Source of the DNA: Datura wrightii
Taxonomy: Eukaryota > Streptophyta > Magnoliopsida > Solanales > Solanaceae
Assembly (NCBI GenBank): GCA_035772735.1
Contig: JASDFA010000027.1
Coordinates: 30,238,001 to 30,302,000 of the forward strand
Direction: 5' to 3'
Length of the DNA stretch: 64,000 nucleotides
Shown: positions 11,501-23,093 of the stretch, in pieces
Position numbering within the stretch: the stretch's first letter is position 1
Layout: each line of letters opens with the position of its first letter
Made by a program: the position numbers and the translations under genes
Notes under the pieces: model-generated
What the model was told of the DNA's origin: nothing
The model's database searches: none
Seen by the model: only the letters and a program-made list of their open reading frames with translations

Positions 11501-12690
11501 ATATATCACCTCAATCAAGAGTCCTCAACGAATTCCAATCACACCCACGTATTCTTCAATTTCATCTTATGATGCAAACTTGCCCCCACTATAGAGTTCT
11601 TCTATGTCTTCATCTTCATGAGGCTCATGGACAAGCAATCATTGATCTCCACTTGTATCCATACTCAATTTCATATCAATGTGCATACGTGGCCAACTCC
11701 TCAAATACATTTAGCCTTATTCCTTGAAAGATGTAGCGAAGACCCTACTTTATGTCTTAAATGCGTATTTCAATGTTAGAAGGTTCACCAAGACGATCTT
11801 AGTAGTTGAGGCTCAATCTCCTTCAGCGATTGATAAATTTCTTTTTGTTCTTGATCTTTTGAATGTCGTATAGCACTGGTATTTTCTCATTAGTAAAATT
11901 ATTAAGTGACATTTTATTGTTAAGCTTCAGTATACGTTCTATTTTTCTTGTGCGTTTATGTAAAGTTTTCTTTATATAATAAGACAAGCTTAACATTCCC
12001 TAAATTATTATTTCACATTATTTATAATGTATCGTTTTAAAATATATATATTGTACTGCATTGCTTTGTGAGTCTAATATTTGACTAAATTATAATAAAT
12101 TGTTCTTGTTTGATTTGACTATATAAAATTATACTGTAACTAATAAGTTACTAAATTGACATTATTTATTATACATATTGAATTTATCAAACAAACAAAC
12201 ATAAATAAAAAATTTTCAATGAAATTTCAATATAATGTACGGATTCTAGAGTGTACCAAGAAATCTATTAAATATTTTTTTAAAGCTAGTCTTCAATTTG
12301 CATGAGAGAAAAAGAACTTGCTCCTTGAGAGCTCTCCCTTGAGGCAATATTCAAGGAAACATGAGTGATACCTCCTATGACGGCTCATTCCGCTGGACAA
12401 CCACCTCCACTAGTTGTTCAACCTTCTCTGTCCATTTATTATTTTTCTACGTAAGTTTACTTAAATTATGTGTTCCAAATACACAATGCAATCGATTCCA
12501 ATCAAACTAATTAAGTAGCTCCATGTTGAACCTACTACAACATGAATAAATAAGGAAGTAAAAAGATTGATTATCCAATAAAATCTTCAATACACAATTC
12601 TAGAAGAAAATTATATGAAAAACCTAGTTCGAAGAAGCTTCCTAAAGTTAATCATAATCAATATGAGATCAAGGATTTACGTAATATTAG
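8535..12690. other. AT-rich spacer without recognised gene
   Basis: No frame longer than about 65 codons is present. I recognise no RNA gene. A short duplicated stretch occurs at about 9262-9312 (aaaaggtaa[a]gaagattagta twice). On the minus strand at 11320-11620 interrupted coding-like sequence can be read (for example ELYSGGKFAS, then DEIEEYVGVIGIR). It faintly recalls the DNA-binding start of MuDR-type transposases, but this is a guess. This stretch is the most likely remnant of older, non-LTR sequence in the left half. Confidence 0.4.
12686..12690. repeat. Target-site duplication (left) of solo LTR
   Basis: attag precedes the LTR start at 12691, and gttag (25538-25542) follows its end at 25537: four of five bases match. 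This supports a single insertion event for the split LTR. Confidence 0.6.
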
Positions 12691-14693
12691 TGTAACACCC
12701 CAAAAATTTCTTATATCAGACCCAAGGCTTACAGCAGAAAACAGAAGGAAAACAATACAAGAACCAAACAACGAACCTTAGTACGGTTCACCGTAAGGTC
12801 CAACGAGGTCGTTGGAGGTACTTGTTGTTTGGTGTCCAGAGATCTGTAAGAAATTTACCCAGAATCCACGAGGGAATTGTACGGACCGTAGCTTGATTGA
12901 ACGAGTTGTTTGTTATGGTCGTTGGAATAGATTAAAAGAATTTCGATGAAAGAATATGGAAAACCAACAAACAGACCAACAGTCCGTTGTGTGGTCCACG
13001 ACCCGTTAGATTGGTTCGTTGGTTCTGCCAGGGCGTTGAAATTTTCTGGCTAAGTTTAGAGACGTTCTAGATGTATGGATAGAGCAGAGCCTAGTGAAAT
13101 TATGGATACAATGTGTTAAGATCAATTCCCAAGTATGACGAGTGAAATGGATTCTAATTAAGATCATAAGGAACCTCTAGTACAAAGTTGAGTTGAGAGC
13201 TTTCTTACCGATTGAGTTTTCTTATAAGTTCTCACAAGGGTCAACTTCAAACAAACATAGCTCCCATATTACAAAGCAATTTAGGGTGATTCAATATATT
13301 AAATTGAAGCCCTTTGGAGTTTTCTTTCCCACGCATCTGACCTTGCATCAATCGTAGTTCCGAGTAAAACATTATGAGTAGTTTAGTGAAGCAGCACCAG
13401 GCCTTAGACGAACCACAGTATGGGTCATTGGTTGAAAGGACAACCCGTTGTTTCTGCCCGTAGGATCCAACTTTTGAGAAATAGTCCAAAATCAGTCCAT
13501 AAAAAACGAGAGGATTCAACGGTCTGTTGGTTGATCCAACTGGCTGCTGTTTAGGTTGTTGAATGAGTTCAAGAAAGTGGTTTGAAGGCAAGGGGAGCAG
13601 CAACTACTGGACCAACGGCCGGTTGTTTCTAACAATGACCCGTTGGATTGGTCATTGGTTCTCTCAGGAAATTTTCTAGATCGGCAGTCCAGGGGTATTT
13701 TTGGTAAAACCCTGTGTTTTTAACTCCTGAATAACGTCATGTTCGGACTCCTAAGGGACGAATTAAAGGGGTTTTCCTAGTATAACTCTCAATCTTTCCT
13801 AATCAACTTATAAACAGATCATAAGCATACTGTAGAAACTCCAAACTCCTTTCTCTCAAGGCTCAAGAACTAGGGTTCCTCTCCAAGGTGCAGTAGCTTC
13901 AAGATCATTAGATAGATCCTTCAACCAGGTATGTTGGACTTTAATAAGGATCTCCTTTCATCCTTGTGTCTCGAATTTATGTTGAAACCGTAACTTCTTA
14001 AATTCTAGAAAAGTATGTCTTAGAATTTCACTCTAAGCATGATTTCTCACATGTCTTCTATGGATTCCAAGACCCCCATGATAAATAGCCATATATGGTT
14101 ATGAAATTACTCCCAAATTCATGAGTTAGGTATATGATGTGATAGTAGCATAATTTATAGAACTTTACCATGAATTAGCACTATTTTCAAGTTATGGCCC
14201 TTGTGAAGTATTTATATGATTTTATTATGATTTTAGTATATATGTTTAAAGTATGATTTGAATCTATGAGTTTGCATGAATATATAACCCATAATTTATC
14301 TAAAGCTCTTGGTTCACGATTTTATGAATTTAGTAAGAAAAATATGTCTATGATTTTTCCTAGACTCTCAGGCCTCTAGTTAGCTGAAAGTTCCTTAGTC
14401 TTGATCCTTATCATAACTTAGGATAGAACTTGCATGATTTGGACTCAAACAGAAAGGTTATGTTGATATGGTAGATGTTACTCGAGTTATGAATGATTAG
14501 CAAAGATACTTGAATAGAAGTTAATATCTTGGTATATTCAGTCTCAAAGTCTCAGTCAACACTTAGAACACTTAGAGTTTTACAGAAATATCAGCTGATC
14601 AGCTCGACTATTTCCAGTCTTGAGAAACTTAGCAAACTCAGTAGCACTAGTTATCAGTTATCAGTTTGTTCTTTAGATGGTTACGATGCTTCC
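12691..14693 (+). mobile_element. Solo chromovirus-type LTR, left part
   Basis: It starts tgtaacaccccaaaaattt. U3 (12780-13660) is packed with short palindromes around variants of aacgaccggttg and caacggtccgttgg. A TATA-like tataaa is at 13809-13814. The sequence is cut at 14693, inside the block gttacgatgcttcc, by the Athila-type element, and continues at 24522. Joined, the two parts give about 3.0 kb of LTR with no internal region or second LTR, hence a solo LTR. The small reading frames inside (for example 13247-13603 minus) are not genes. Confidence 0.85.
13809..13814 (+). promoter_or_regulatory. TATA box of solo LTR
   Basis: tataaa lies downstream of the palindrome-rich U3 (12780-13660) and upstream of the R-like region. 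Its position matches the TATA boxes of the other LTRs in this window. It was assigned by position and sequence only. Confidence 0.45.
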
Positions 14694-15599
14694 TGTTCGG
14701 GTGTGTTATATGGGCATATAAAACGACACACAAGTGCACGTGGTCGAACAAGTAGTAAGTGGCTTTAGTAAGCCAAGTATCGATCCCACAGAGACTTGGG
14801 TTAAGTGCAATTTGCTCTAGTATACTATATTTTACTTCTAAATATGCTGACAACAACGTAACCAAAAAGTTAATATTTTGTTTTATAAATTTTATACTAA
14901 AACTAAGAACAATTATCTACTTTGAATTTGGACTATGGATAAAAGCATGCTGAGGTTAAACGAACATGTAATGAAACTGATTATCATCATAAATTGGTTA
15001 ATCTTTTCTTCTAGTTGCTAGCCAAGAACAATTGCCAAGAGATTAAAACTCTCGTATTTAATCTCACTTAAGAATCATGAACCATCCGTCTACATTTCTG
15101 TGATCAAATGCAATTCATGTTCTAGCCATACAATTCCGGTTCCTAAATTGACTAATACGACTTTCAGGTATATTTCTATCTTGAAGGTTCATCAAAACTC
15201 AATTTTCCCAAACCAAGTAAAGAACAATATCCTATTAATTCACAACTTTCCAATTTCGTACTCTCTCGAGTGAAATCAGACTTTTTAGATGTACATTAAT
15301 GTAGGCCACACACCAATGCAGTAAGAACAAGAATTAATAGAACAACATGGAAGAAAAAGATGAAAAACCATATAATCAATAATCAAAATTCATCACAACT
15401 GTTCATAACCTCAGCAAGGAGAGGAATTAGCCACTCATTTGTGGATTAATCATCATAAAACGAGTGTTAATCATACAAACAATTGAATTAGAGAAGAAAG
15501 AAAGAGAGAAAAAACCCTGAACTTTTCATCCCTCAACTGCCTGTAACCCACGTCCTTGCTCCACCAAGTCTGAATTATGAAAAATGAACTTAAGTGTTC

Positions 15600-15607
15600 T
15601 ATTTATA
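15600..15607 (-). promoter_or_regulatory. TATA box in Athila 3' LTR
   Basis: The minus strand reads TATAAATA. The 42-nt dyad at 15640-15681 lies 32 bases upstream of it, an arrangement repeated in the 5' LTR. Confidence 0.65.
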
Positions 15608-15639
15608 CTAGTGGGAATTTTTTCCGGAATAATGAGCAA

Positions 15640-15681
15640 CGTGTCACGGAGTGCATCGCGGAGCACTGCCTCCGTGACACG
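15640..15681. repeat. 42-nt dyad (Athila 3' LTR, copy 1)
   Basis: The arm cgtgtcacggag (15640-15651) and its exact reverse complement ctccgtgacacg (15670-15681) flank an 18-nt centre, tgcatcgcggagcactgc. The perfect 12-bp stem could fold in RNA or DNA. Confidence 0.85.
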
Positions 15682-15732
15682 CCATGAATGCGGACCCTCA
15701 CTAGAACTGGGGGTCCAGGAATTTAAGCTCAA

Positions 15733-15774
15733 CGTGGCACGACGTGCATCGCGGAGCACTGGCTCCGTGCCACG
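15733..15774. repeat. 42-nt dyad (Athila 3' LTR, copy 2)
   Basis: The arm cgtggcacg (15733-15741) pairs with cgtgccacg (15766-15774); nine outer bases are exact. The 18-nt centre equals that of copy 1 except for its last base. One arm position differs from copy 1 on both sides (t to g, a to c), so pairing is kept by a compensatory change. Confidence 0.8.
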
Positions 15775-16114
15775 GAGCAAACGCAGACCTTCACTAGAAA
15801 TTTGGTGAATTTTCACCCTCCAGGCAGAATGCCTCCACGATGGCAGCGTGACACGGCTCCATCGCGGAGCCCCTTTAAATCATGTTGTCCACTGCCTTTT
15901 CCTTGCTCGCATCCAAGTCCAACTCCGATATCGTCCAACATGTCATTTAGCTTCTCGAAATCACATTTTACCTACAAAACAATGCTAATCATGTTGGTTA
16001 GTATAAATTCACATTTTATACCAATTACATGAAAATGTATACACATTGCTAGATAAACAAGGCGAAAATGGTACTTTTGAGTATCACTTGGGCATATAAA
16101 TCTGCCCAAGATCA

Positions 16115-16135
16115 CTTACCCCACACTTAAATCCT
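16115..16135 (-). other. Athila polypurine tract
   Basis: The minus strand reads TTTAAGTGTGGGGTAAG directly before the LTR start TGATCTTGGG. This purine-rich form is typical of Athila-type elements and fixes the inner edge of the 3' LTR. Confidence 0.75.
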
Positions 16136-17998
16136 TGTTCTTCCTCAAACAACAAACATACAATTCATGCAATTTACATCCCAACCTCGCAACTATGGTA
16201 CGACAATTTAAGCTACGGTCATACCGGTCATTCCATATTGCAAATCATCAAGAAAACATGCTTGGTCTTATCAATGCAATGACCTTCAATACATTAAGAC
16301 TTCCTAGACTTTAAGAATCGACTCTCGATATCGGCAAACTCATGCAAATCGGCTAATCAAGATATCCTACACGAAATTCAATCTTTCATCAAGCATGTGC
16401 CCTCACAACTCAAGAGAATCTTCCCCTTTTTGCTCATGTGACACACAATCATTCAAGCAGGGGCATGTACACACACTTTCACTCTCTCTCCCAAAAGAAT
16501 TCACATGCATCATGTCGTGACCCATAAGCTTGCCCTTAGTGTATTACTTCACTAATGTAAAGAAATGCAATGTAAGATCACGTAGGACTTTAATGGGTTG
16601 TAATGGAAGCTATGGAACTAGTAAATATTGGATTAGCCAATAATAGCCACTAGCATCCTTAAGCGCCTTTTCAACACATTCCCATCAACTCATGGACACT
16701 GTTTCTCTTTTTTACTTTTTTTTTTCATCATCCCATTCTTGATGATTTACTTTAGTATGGCCCATTTCGTTAAGCACACTTGACACAATAACAAAGATTA
16801 TTCATGCACCTTCATTATCGTTTATTTATAGCAAGTGCACCTTCAACCTTTTCTTTCCTTTCATCACTCTGCTTTTCTTTTTCTTTTCACCATTCTCACT
16901 CTTTGACACTTTGGGAAAATTATTTTCTCTTCTTAAGCGCTTAAGAGTTTTGTATAGACTTTACGGCTAATGAAAAGAAGGAATTAAGCTCGGTTTACAC
17001 TTTTTGGACAAAAGAAGGAAATAATAGGCTAAAGGCTCAAAGGGCTGACTAGGGTATACAATCATAGAAAGGGGAAGTATGACAAAAAAAAAATATAGAA
17101 ACTGTCGATTAAAACAAAGAAATGCCTACATCCTTTCCTACAATACACCTCCTTCATTTCGTTTTGTACATACACCAGGCAAGTTCTAGACACTTCAGAA
17201 TAGCATGGAATATCAACACCTCACTTCACACTTTATGCACATGCTCGATTCAAGATGTATTCACAGACTCTTCAATCAGCTAATTACAGGAATTCAAACA
17301 TTAAGCCTCGATCACACCGAATCGAACTCTACAGCCTAGGTATCTCAACATATTTACAAAATTTGCATGCTTTCATAAGAATCACCTTTGCATTTTGAAT
17401 ATCATGTACAACACGCAACCAAACTCTCGCAACCATATAGTAACTACAGGTTCCGGGATGCAATCCACCAAAGAAAAACTGAAAATTAATTAAAAAAAAC
17501 TACTCCTACCGACTACATTTCCCTTAAGATGGTCGTCATCCATCCATCATAGGGAATGGTCACTAACTATGACTTCGGTTCAATGGGACCATTCTTGATT
17601 AAAGAACCGAAAACAAACGTCGAGAAACCCAAAATTAAAAAGTTGAAAAATTTGCAAAATATCGATCATTTCGATAGGAAAAGAAAAAAATTTATGTACA
17701 CAATATTTTAAAGAATTTTTTTTTAAAAATATCGATCATTTCAATAAACAAAAAATATTTACAGAATCAGCTGGCAACATTCAACAACACACATCAATTT
17801 CACAAATATTTACAAATACAGAACAATTTGAAAATTCACAAACACAGGGAAACACAACATACAAAATAACGGAGGAGAACATACAAATAAACAGCCCAGC
17901 CCAGCACCTAACTACTCCCACCCCACACTTAATCCGAACACTGTCCCCAGTGTTCACAAAAATTAAATAGCACAAAATCGGGTGGTGGAACTCCCTGA
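16136..17998 (-). other. Athila 3' untranslated region
   Basis: This is the stretch between the end of the 3' ORF and the polypurine tract. I see no open frame of note and no homology to a named gene. It is AT-rich with pyrimidine runs near 16705-16725 and 16850-16900. The motif aaaatatcgatcattt recurs at 17655 and 17727, a short direct repeat with similar surroundings. Confidence 0.6.
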
Positions 17999-19219
17999 TC
18001 AATCAAAGTATTCCACTTCTTCGTCGGGTGCTGCTGCTTCATCTCCAATGTCCGAGTCACCTCCGTCGTCATCATCGGACTCCACATCGGAGTCCTCCCA
18101 ACGCGTCTCCTCGTCCGTGGGGACGTCATCGTCTGTGGGCTCTACAAAGGCTGGCCCTACTCGGCATAGAGCCCTGGCATTTTCGCCAAACGGGTAGTCT
18201 AGCTCGAGCTGCCATAGCTCCTCCTCCGTCGCCGGCCTCCCACCTATCCTGAGCTAGAGCATCTGCATCCCATACATCCGCGCCATGTACTGGTCATCAC
18301 GAGCGTGTCGCTCGCCAAGTGTCAGCACTGGCCCGTGGGTGGTGTCGGGAGCCTTAGTTTTGGTAACATCTAAGGCCCGCCGCTCCAACTGTGGGATATA
18401 ATCGAGGGCCTCCTCCTCAACATCGAGGCCCCTGAGAAAGGTGGTGAGTAGTCCACCGAAACCATACCTGTGCCCCTGGTGCAATCGGGCTCTCTTCATG
18501 GCGGATATAATAACCGCCCCGACATTTATCTCCAGCCTTTTCATCAGGGCGTACACCAGGCAAACACGATCCTGGGTTACATTAGTCATATGTACCCCCG
18601 GGATGAGGCAAGAGCAGACTATCTTCAGCCAAATTCGGGCTTCCCTATTCATCTGTGAATATGGCAGAGTCTGGTGGTAGCCCCTTTCCTTGTGCCTGCT
18701 CCATCTAGCTATAGATCGGGCCCCACACAGTGTGCGTCTGATGTCAGCATACCGTGGGGTAATGTTCAGCTGTCGGAGGACGTGGGCGTCTGTGTCCCGC
18801 GCTCCTATGATGGCATTGAGTTGGTGGGGCTCCAGAGTGACTATCTGCCCTCTGATTTTGATGGTGTGGCTTCGGATTGACGGGTTCCAGTTGGCATAGA
18901 ACTCCCGAACCAAGTGCAGGTTGCATTCTTTGGGCTCCTCGAATATGAACTTGAGCCCCGTTGCCTCGATCCGGTGAACTATTCTGGGGAACTCCTGTGC
19001 CAATGGCTCCCGTGCTATATGCTCCTCGGGGAAATATTTGTTCTCTTTGTGCTTGGCGTACCACTTTTTCCCCTTGTCCGTCACCCATCTTGTTCCATAT
19101 TGGCGGCGCTGGCCGCGTGGAACTGCTGGTGCTGCTGGGACTGATGTGCCCAGTCTGAGTCGCTTTCTTCCGGTGCCTGAAGTTGATGCACCTTTACCTT
19201 TCTCTTGTCGGCTTGCCAT
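17999..19219 (-). pseudogene. 3' ORF of Athila-type element, 'putative plant transposon protein' family, one nonsense codon
   Basis: The ATG at 19219 (MASRQEKGKGAS) opens a basic, serine-rich N-terminus. The conserved core follows: KENKYFPEEHIAREPLAQEF, VREFYANWNPSIRSHTIKIR, LEPHQLNAIIG, then WLKIVCSCLIPGVHMTNV and VYALMKRLEINVGAVIISAM. These resemble the plant-specific family called 'putative plant transposon protein' (Transposase_32 in Pfam, from memory), often found near gypsy elements; its function is unknown. A TAG at 18256-18254 (codon 322) interrupts the frame, which otherwise runs 84 codons further through an acidic Asp/Glu-rich tail to TGA at 18001-17999. About 407 codons in all. It occupies the position of the env-like ORF of Athila elements, but I see no signal peptide or membrane segment. 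Confidence 0.8.
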
Positions 19220-20121
19220 TTGACCTGTCAACCCAAGTAAACAAGCTCAATGTTAAGCTAAATAAATATTAACCTCGGCTAAGGTCGGGTTACGCTAAGT
19301 TACCCCACACTTAGTCCTTAGCTACAGTTACAACAATATGGCAAGAATAACTTTATTTACCCAAAACAACCAGCTATACAATCATGCTTAGTGCATTCAA
19401 AAGAAAATTCGACGGTATAACTTCTGTGTACTACTCAGACTTCGTACAGCTAATCACAATCACTACCATCGCAAACATTTTAACCATTGCACTTAGCAAA
19501 GAAAAACAAAGAAACAAAAATAACAACAAAAATTTATATACATGAACCTATCCAACCAACCAAATTCGAACAAATTTCAACATTTTCCCCCAAACCCGAG
19601 AATTCGTCGTCTATTAACATCCTAACAATTTGTACAACGACTCATCTCATTCCACCCGTACAACCCGGCATAAAATTCACAATTTCAACACATTTCTAAC
19701 TTCAAATTCAACAACAAGCCCTAGAATTGATTTTATCAATCAAATTCGAATAATTTATGCAATCGACAAGTTCAAACGATCATAACGACATTCCGAACAA
19801 TTATCAATCAACAAATAACTCGAATTCATGCTTAATTTCGACTTAGGGCGATTTAGTTCACCTCCCATACTTAAAATCAAAGAAAATCGACAAAAACTTG
19901 AGAGGGAATCGGAAAACATACCTTGTAGTTGAATAATCGAAGAAAACTCGGTAATTTCTTGCCTTAAGCCGTGGCACGTTGATGGGAGAGGGGTTTTGGG
20001 ACATTTGGTCGCGGAGGAAATTGAAAATGAGGGGAAAAGGGGAGGTTTCGGGTTAAAAAGGGTAGAAAAACACGCGGGTCACCCGGCAACCCGGTGTGAC
20101 CCGTCGCGATATACAAGGCAA

Positions 20122-20163
20122 CGTGTCACGGAGTGCATCGCGGTGCACTGCCTCCGTGACACG
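20122..20163. repeat. 42-nt dyad (Athila internal, copy 1)
   Basis: The arms cgtgtcacggag and ctccgtgacacg are identical to the first LTR dyad. The 18-nt centre differs by one base (cggtgcac for cggagcac). It lies outside the LTRs, about 0.9 kb upstream of the 3' ORF. Confidence 0.85.
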
Positions 20164-20217
20164 GAGCCATCGCTACAGCATACTGGAAATTTTTAAAATT
20201 TCCGGGTTATACCTCAA

Positions 20218-20259
20218 CGTGTCATAGAGGGTAACGCGGAGGTCCTTCTCTGTGACACG
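20218..20259. repeat. 42-nt dyad (Athila internal, copy 2)
   Basis: The arms cgtgtcatagag and ctctgtgacacg pair with one mismatch, or a G-U pair in the RNA of one strand. The centre keeps aacgcgga but otherwise differs from the other copies; the 42-nt length is the same. Confidence 0.75.
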
Positions 20260-20567
20260 GAGCTATCGCCCCAGCTCACTGTTTTCTACATTTTATTAAT
20301 TTTTCATACCTCGACTTTTCATTCACGACTCCGTGCACATTTTCCTCCGTTTGACCTGAAAATTATCTCACTAAACCAAATTGGTTAGAATTATAGGTTT
20401 CACATAAATAAAATTAAAAACAAAAATTAAAACGAAATATTTTGTAGTAAATTACGAAAAAGAAAAAGAAAAATCTATTTACACTTTACAAAATGAAAGA
20501 AAAAATTTTCACGGGTTGCCTCCCGTGCAGCGCCTGGTTTACCGTCGCGGCTCGACGTCATTTAAGC

Positions 20568-22853
20568 TCAATTGTCCGCTAGGGTGATGGACGATTTCTC
20601 TCGATCACCGTCCTCCCCCCAATAGTGCTTACACCTATCCGGTGGTCTTCCCATTAACTCTCGAGAATACTTCATCTGCTCATCATTACCATGATCAATC
20701 ACATTGATCACCGAGAGTTCTTCATGCACCATCGGGAGCTTGGGTGCTTTATACACATCGAACACCTCTACCTTGTCATGTGCTCGCATTGTGAGTTGCC
20801 CCGCAGCTACGTCAATTAATGCTTTCCCGGTAGCCAAGAAGGGACGTCCCAAAATAAATGGGACTTCCGCGTCTGGTTCAAAATCCAGCACGACAAAATC
20901 TACCGGGAAAATTAGGGAGCCAACTTGCACTAGAACATCCTCAACAATGCCATCAGGCCTAGCTAAGGATCGGTCTGCCAACTGCAAGATTACGGTTGTG
21001 GGTCTAGGACTCCCTAGACCCAACTTTCTGAATACCGAAGACGGCATCAGATTTATACTTGCCCCCAAGTCACACAATCCACGAGCTCGGATGCTCTGCC
21101 CAATAGTAAGCTGGATAGTAAAACTTTCAGGGTCTTTTAGCTTTATGGGCAGTCTATTTTGGATCCGGGAAGTGCACTCCTCCATTAAAGCCACCGTAGC
21201 ATACTCAGTCAACCGACTTTTGTTGGCCACGATGTCCTTTATGTACTTGGCATATTTAGGCACTCCCTTCAAGACATCAACAAGAGGTAAATTAACATGT
21301 ACCTGTTTAAGCACCTCCATGAATTTCTTGAAACACGCCTCCTCTTTGTGTTTCTTGAGTCGTTGAGGGAACGGGGGTGGAGGTCTTTCTGATTCAGCTT
21401 CTTTGGTATTCCCCCTTTCCGAACTTTGCTCCCCCTCAACTTCTGCTGCTCCCGAATGTTGAGGTGGTCTTTCTGGTTCCACCTTCTTCAGCTGCAAACC
21501 ACTCCTTGTGGTCACTGCATTTACCTGCTTGGGATTCAGATCCGTGTCGCTTGGCAGTCCTCCTCTAGGCCTTGTATTTTGGGCACTAGCAAATTGCCCA
21601 AATTGATACTCAAGAGCCTTGGTAGCTAACTGATTGTTTTTCACTTCGGCTGCCAATTTCACATAGTCAGCCTGCAATTGAGCTTGGTTAGCTATCATGG
21701 TCTTGAACATCTCCTCAATGCTGGGTGATGGTGGTGGAGGAGGTGCATTGTTATTTCTGAATTGAGATTGGTAGTTCAGTTGCCCTCCTTGGTTCCTTTG
21801 CCCACCCTGACCCAAACTTTGGCCGTGATGGTTGTTGCTACCCCATGAGAAATTAGGATGATTCCTCCAATTTGAATTGTAGCTACTACCATACTGCTGG
21901 TGATTTCTTTGTGCATTACCCACAAAGTTTACCGAGTCAGGATTGGCTCCACAGCACTCAGCTGAGTGCTCACTGCTTCCACACACTTCACACCACATCT
22001 GCTGGACTGCATTAACTGGAGCTGAAGGCTGGTTTAAAGTCATGTTGCTGAAGTGGTTGTTCAATTGATTTTGCAAGGCAGCTATCTTTGCAGCGATAGC
22101 TGTAAACCCATCCACTTCAAGCACTCCTGCTGCTTTCCTTGTCCCACCTCGTGATGAATCAGCATTCCATTCTGGATTGCCCTGTGAAATCCGGTTTAGC
22201 AAGGTATACAGCTCCTCATAAGTCTTTTCCAGCGCTTGCCCTCCAGCTGCTGAATCTAGCAATATTTTGGTGTGGGGTTCCAAACCCTCAATAAATGTGT
22301 GCACCAACACCTCATTGGACTGATGATGATGAGGACAGTCCCGCAACATGGATTTAAATCTCTCCCAGGCTTGATATAAATTTTCTCCCTCCCTCTATTT
22401 GAAGCTTAGAATTTGACATCTAAGTCTTGCTGTTTTACCAGAGGGAAAAAACCTTATCAAGAACTTTCGTGCAAGATCATCCCACGTTGAAATAGAATTT
22501 GGTGGCTCAGCTTTCAACCACCTCTTGGCTTCTCCAAGTAAGGAGAATGGAAATAAGGTAAGCCGGACATAATCAGGTGACACTCCAGCGGGTATGTAAG
22601 TGTCACTTATCTCCAAAAAGTTTTGGAGATGCTGTTGTGGGTCTTCATGAGGGAGACCGGTAAATTGCCCACTTGTGTGCAACAATTGCACCATATTTTT
22701 CTTGAGTTCAAATCTCCCTCCAGGCTCTGGTTTGCGGATACTTGATGTAACATTATTGGCATGTGGGATTGCCACCTCGCGAACCGGCCTTGCTGTTGCT
22801 TCTTCGGGCACTAACACTGCCCTCACAACCGGTGGATTCTGTTGTTGCTCCAT
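20568..22853 (-). pseudogene. gag: Athila-type gag-protease ORF with one internal TAG
   Basis: The chosen start is ATG at 22853 (MEQQQNPPVVRAV). The gag core runs through QLLHTSGQFTGLPHEDPQQH, LTLFPFSLLGEAKRWL and KFLIRFFPSGKTARLRCQIL, typical of Athila Gag. A TAG at 22397-22395 (codon 153) is the only break; the frame then continues 608 codons to 20568. A zinc knuckle, CEVCGSSEHSAECC, keeps C-x2-C-x4-H-x4-C. A proline-rich linker leads to a retropepsin with the Athila-style active site CDLGASINLMPSS (Asp codon 21071-21069) and later VPFILGRPFLATGKALID. The ORF ends just after protease; no RT, RNase H or integrase follows. Gag would form particles and protease would mature them. Of the three domains, only the particle-forming part is interrupted. 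Confidence 0.88.
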
Positions 22854-23075
22854 AATAGTCTGTCTGAGCAACTGCAGCTTTCTTTATAGAGCTTCTCTCC
22901 GTTTACTGTGAAATATACGTTCTGGCTCTATAAAAGATTCCACCAGCTCTTTATCTCTTGCCAGTGTTCACAACAATTAAGTCTGCAAAATACAGGCTAA
23001 GACCAAGTTGTCAACACTTAAGAAAATGAAAATACAGTAAAATTAACACTTAAAACAAATTCACCAATTGCCAAG

Positions 23076-23093
23076 TCCCCGGCAACGGCGCCA
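23076..23093 (-). other. Primer-binding site, tRNA-Asp
   Basis: The minus strand reads TGGCGCCGTTGCCGGGGA, complementary to the 3' end of plant tRNA-Asp and standard for Athila-type elements. It starts seven bases from the LTR end at 23100. 22854-23075 is the short 5' leader, with no gene seen. Confidence 0.9.

Larger units (their letters stand above)
14694..16114 (-). mobile_element. Athila-type 3' LTR
   Basis: On the minus strand it starts TGATCTTGGGC at 16114 and ends CCCGAACA at 14694. It carries a TATA box at 15607-15600 and, just upstream, two 42-nt dyads. It matches 23100-24521 throughout, with scattered single-base differences. Small reading frames inside (for example 14529-14953, 15526-16032) are LTR sequence, not genes. 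Confidence 0.92.
19220..20567 (-). other. Spacer between protease and 3' ORF, with two 42-nt dyads
   Basis: Next to the protease stop, the minus strand carries a motif ending GGGAGGCAACCCGTG (about 20525-20510). I know this type of sequence from the region just after integrase in Athila/Tat elements, so pol was lost upstream of it. Further on come dyads at 20218-20259 and 20122-20163 and a GC-rich stem (cgggtcac/gtgacccg, 20075-20103). A TATA-like GTATAT lies at about 20113-20108. No other gene is visible. Confidence 0.6.

Noticed and set aside
11320..11620. A MuDR-like transposase start on the minus strand
   Set aside because: Only a few residues in a row are suggestive and the frame has stops; not enough to annotate as a gene.
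12361..12456. A short frame (MSDTSYDG...) followed by a gtaagt splice-donor-like site
   Set aside because: No further exon, no known motif and AT-rich surroundings; chance is the better explanation.
20704..21366. A 220-codon plus-strand frame
   Set aside because: It lies exactly opposite the protease part of the Athila gag-protease ORF, which has clear conserved motifs; the plus-strand frame has none.
18254..22397. Programmed read-through of the TAG codons in the Athila ORFs
   Set aside because: The bases after the stops (AGG and CTC) do not fit the known CAR-YYA read-through context, and TAGs at Gln positions occur in all decayed elements here, so mutation is simpler.
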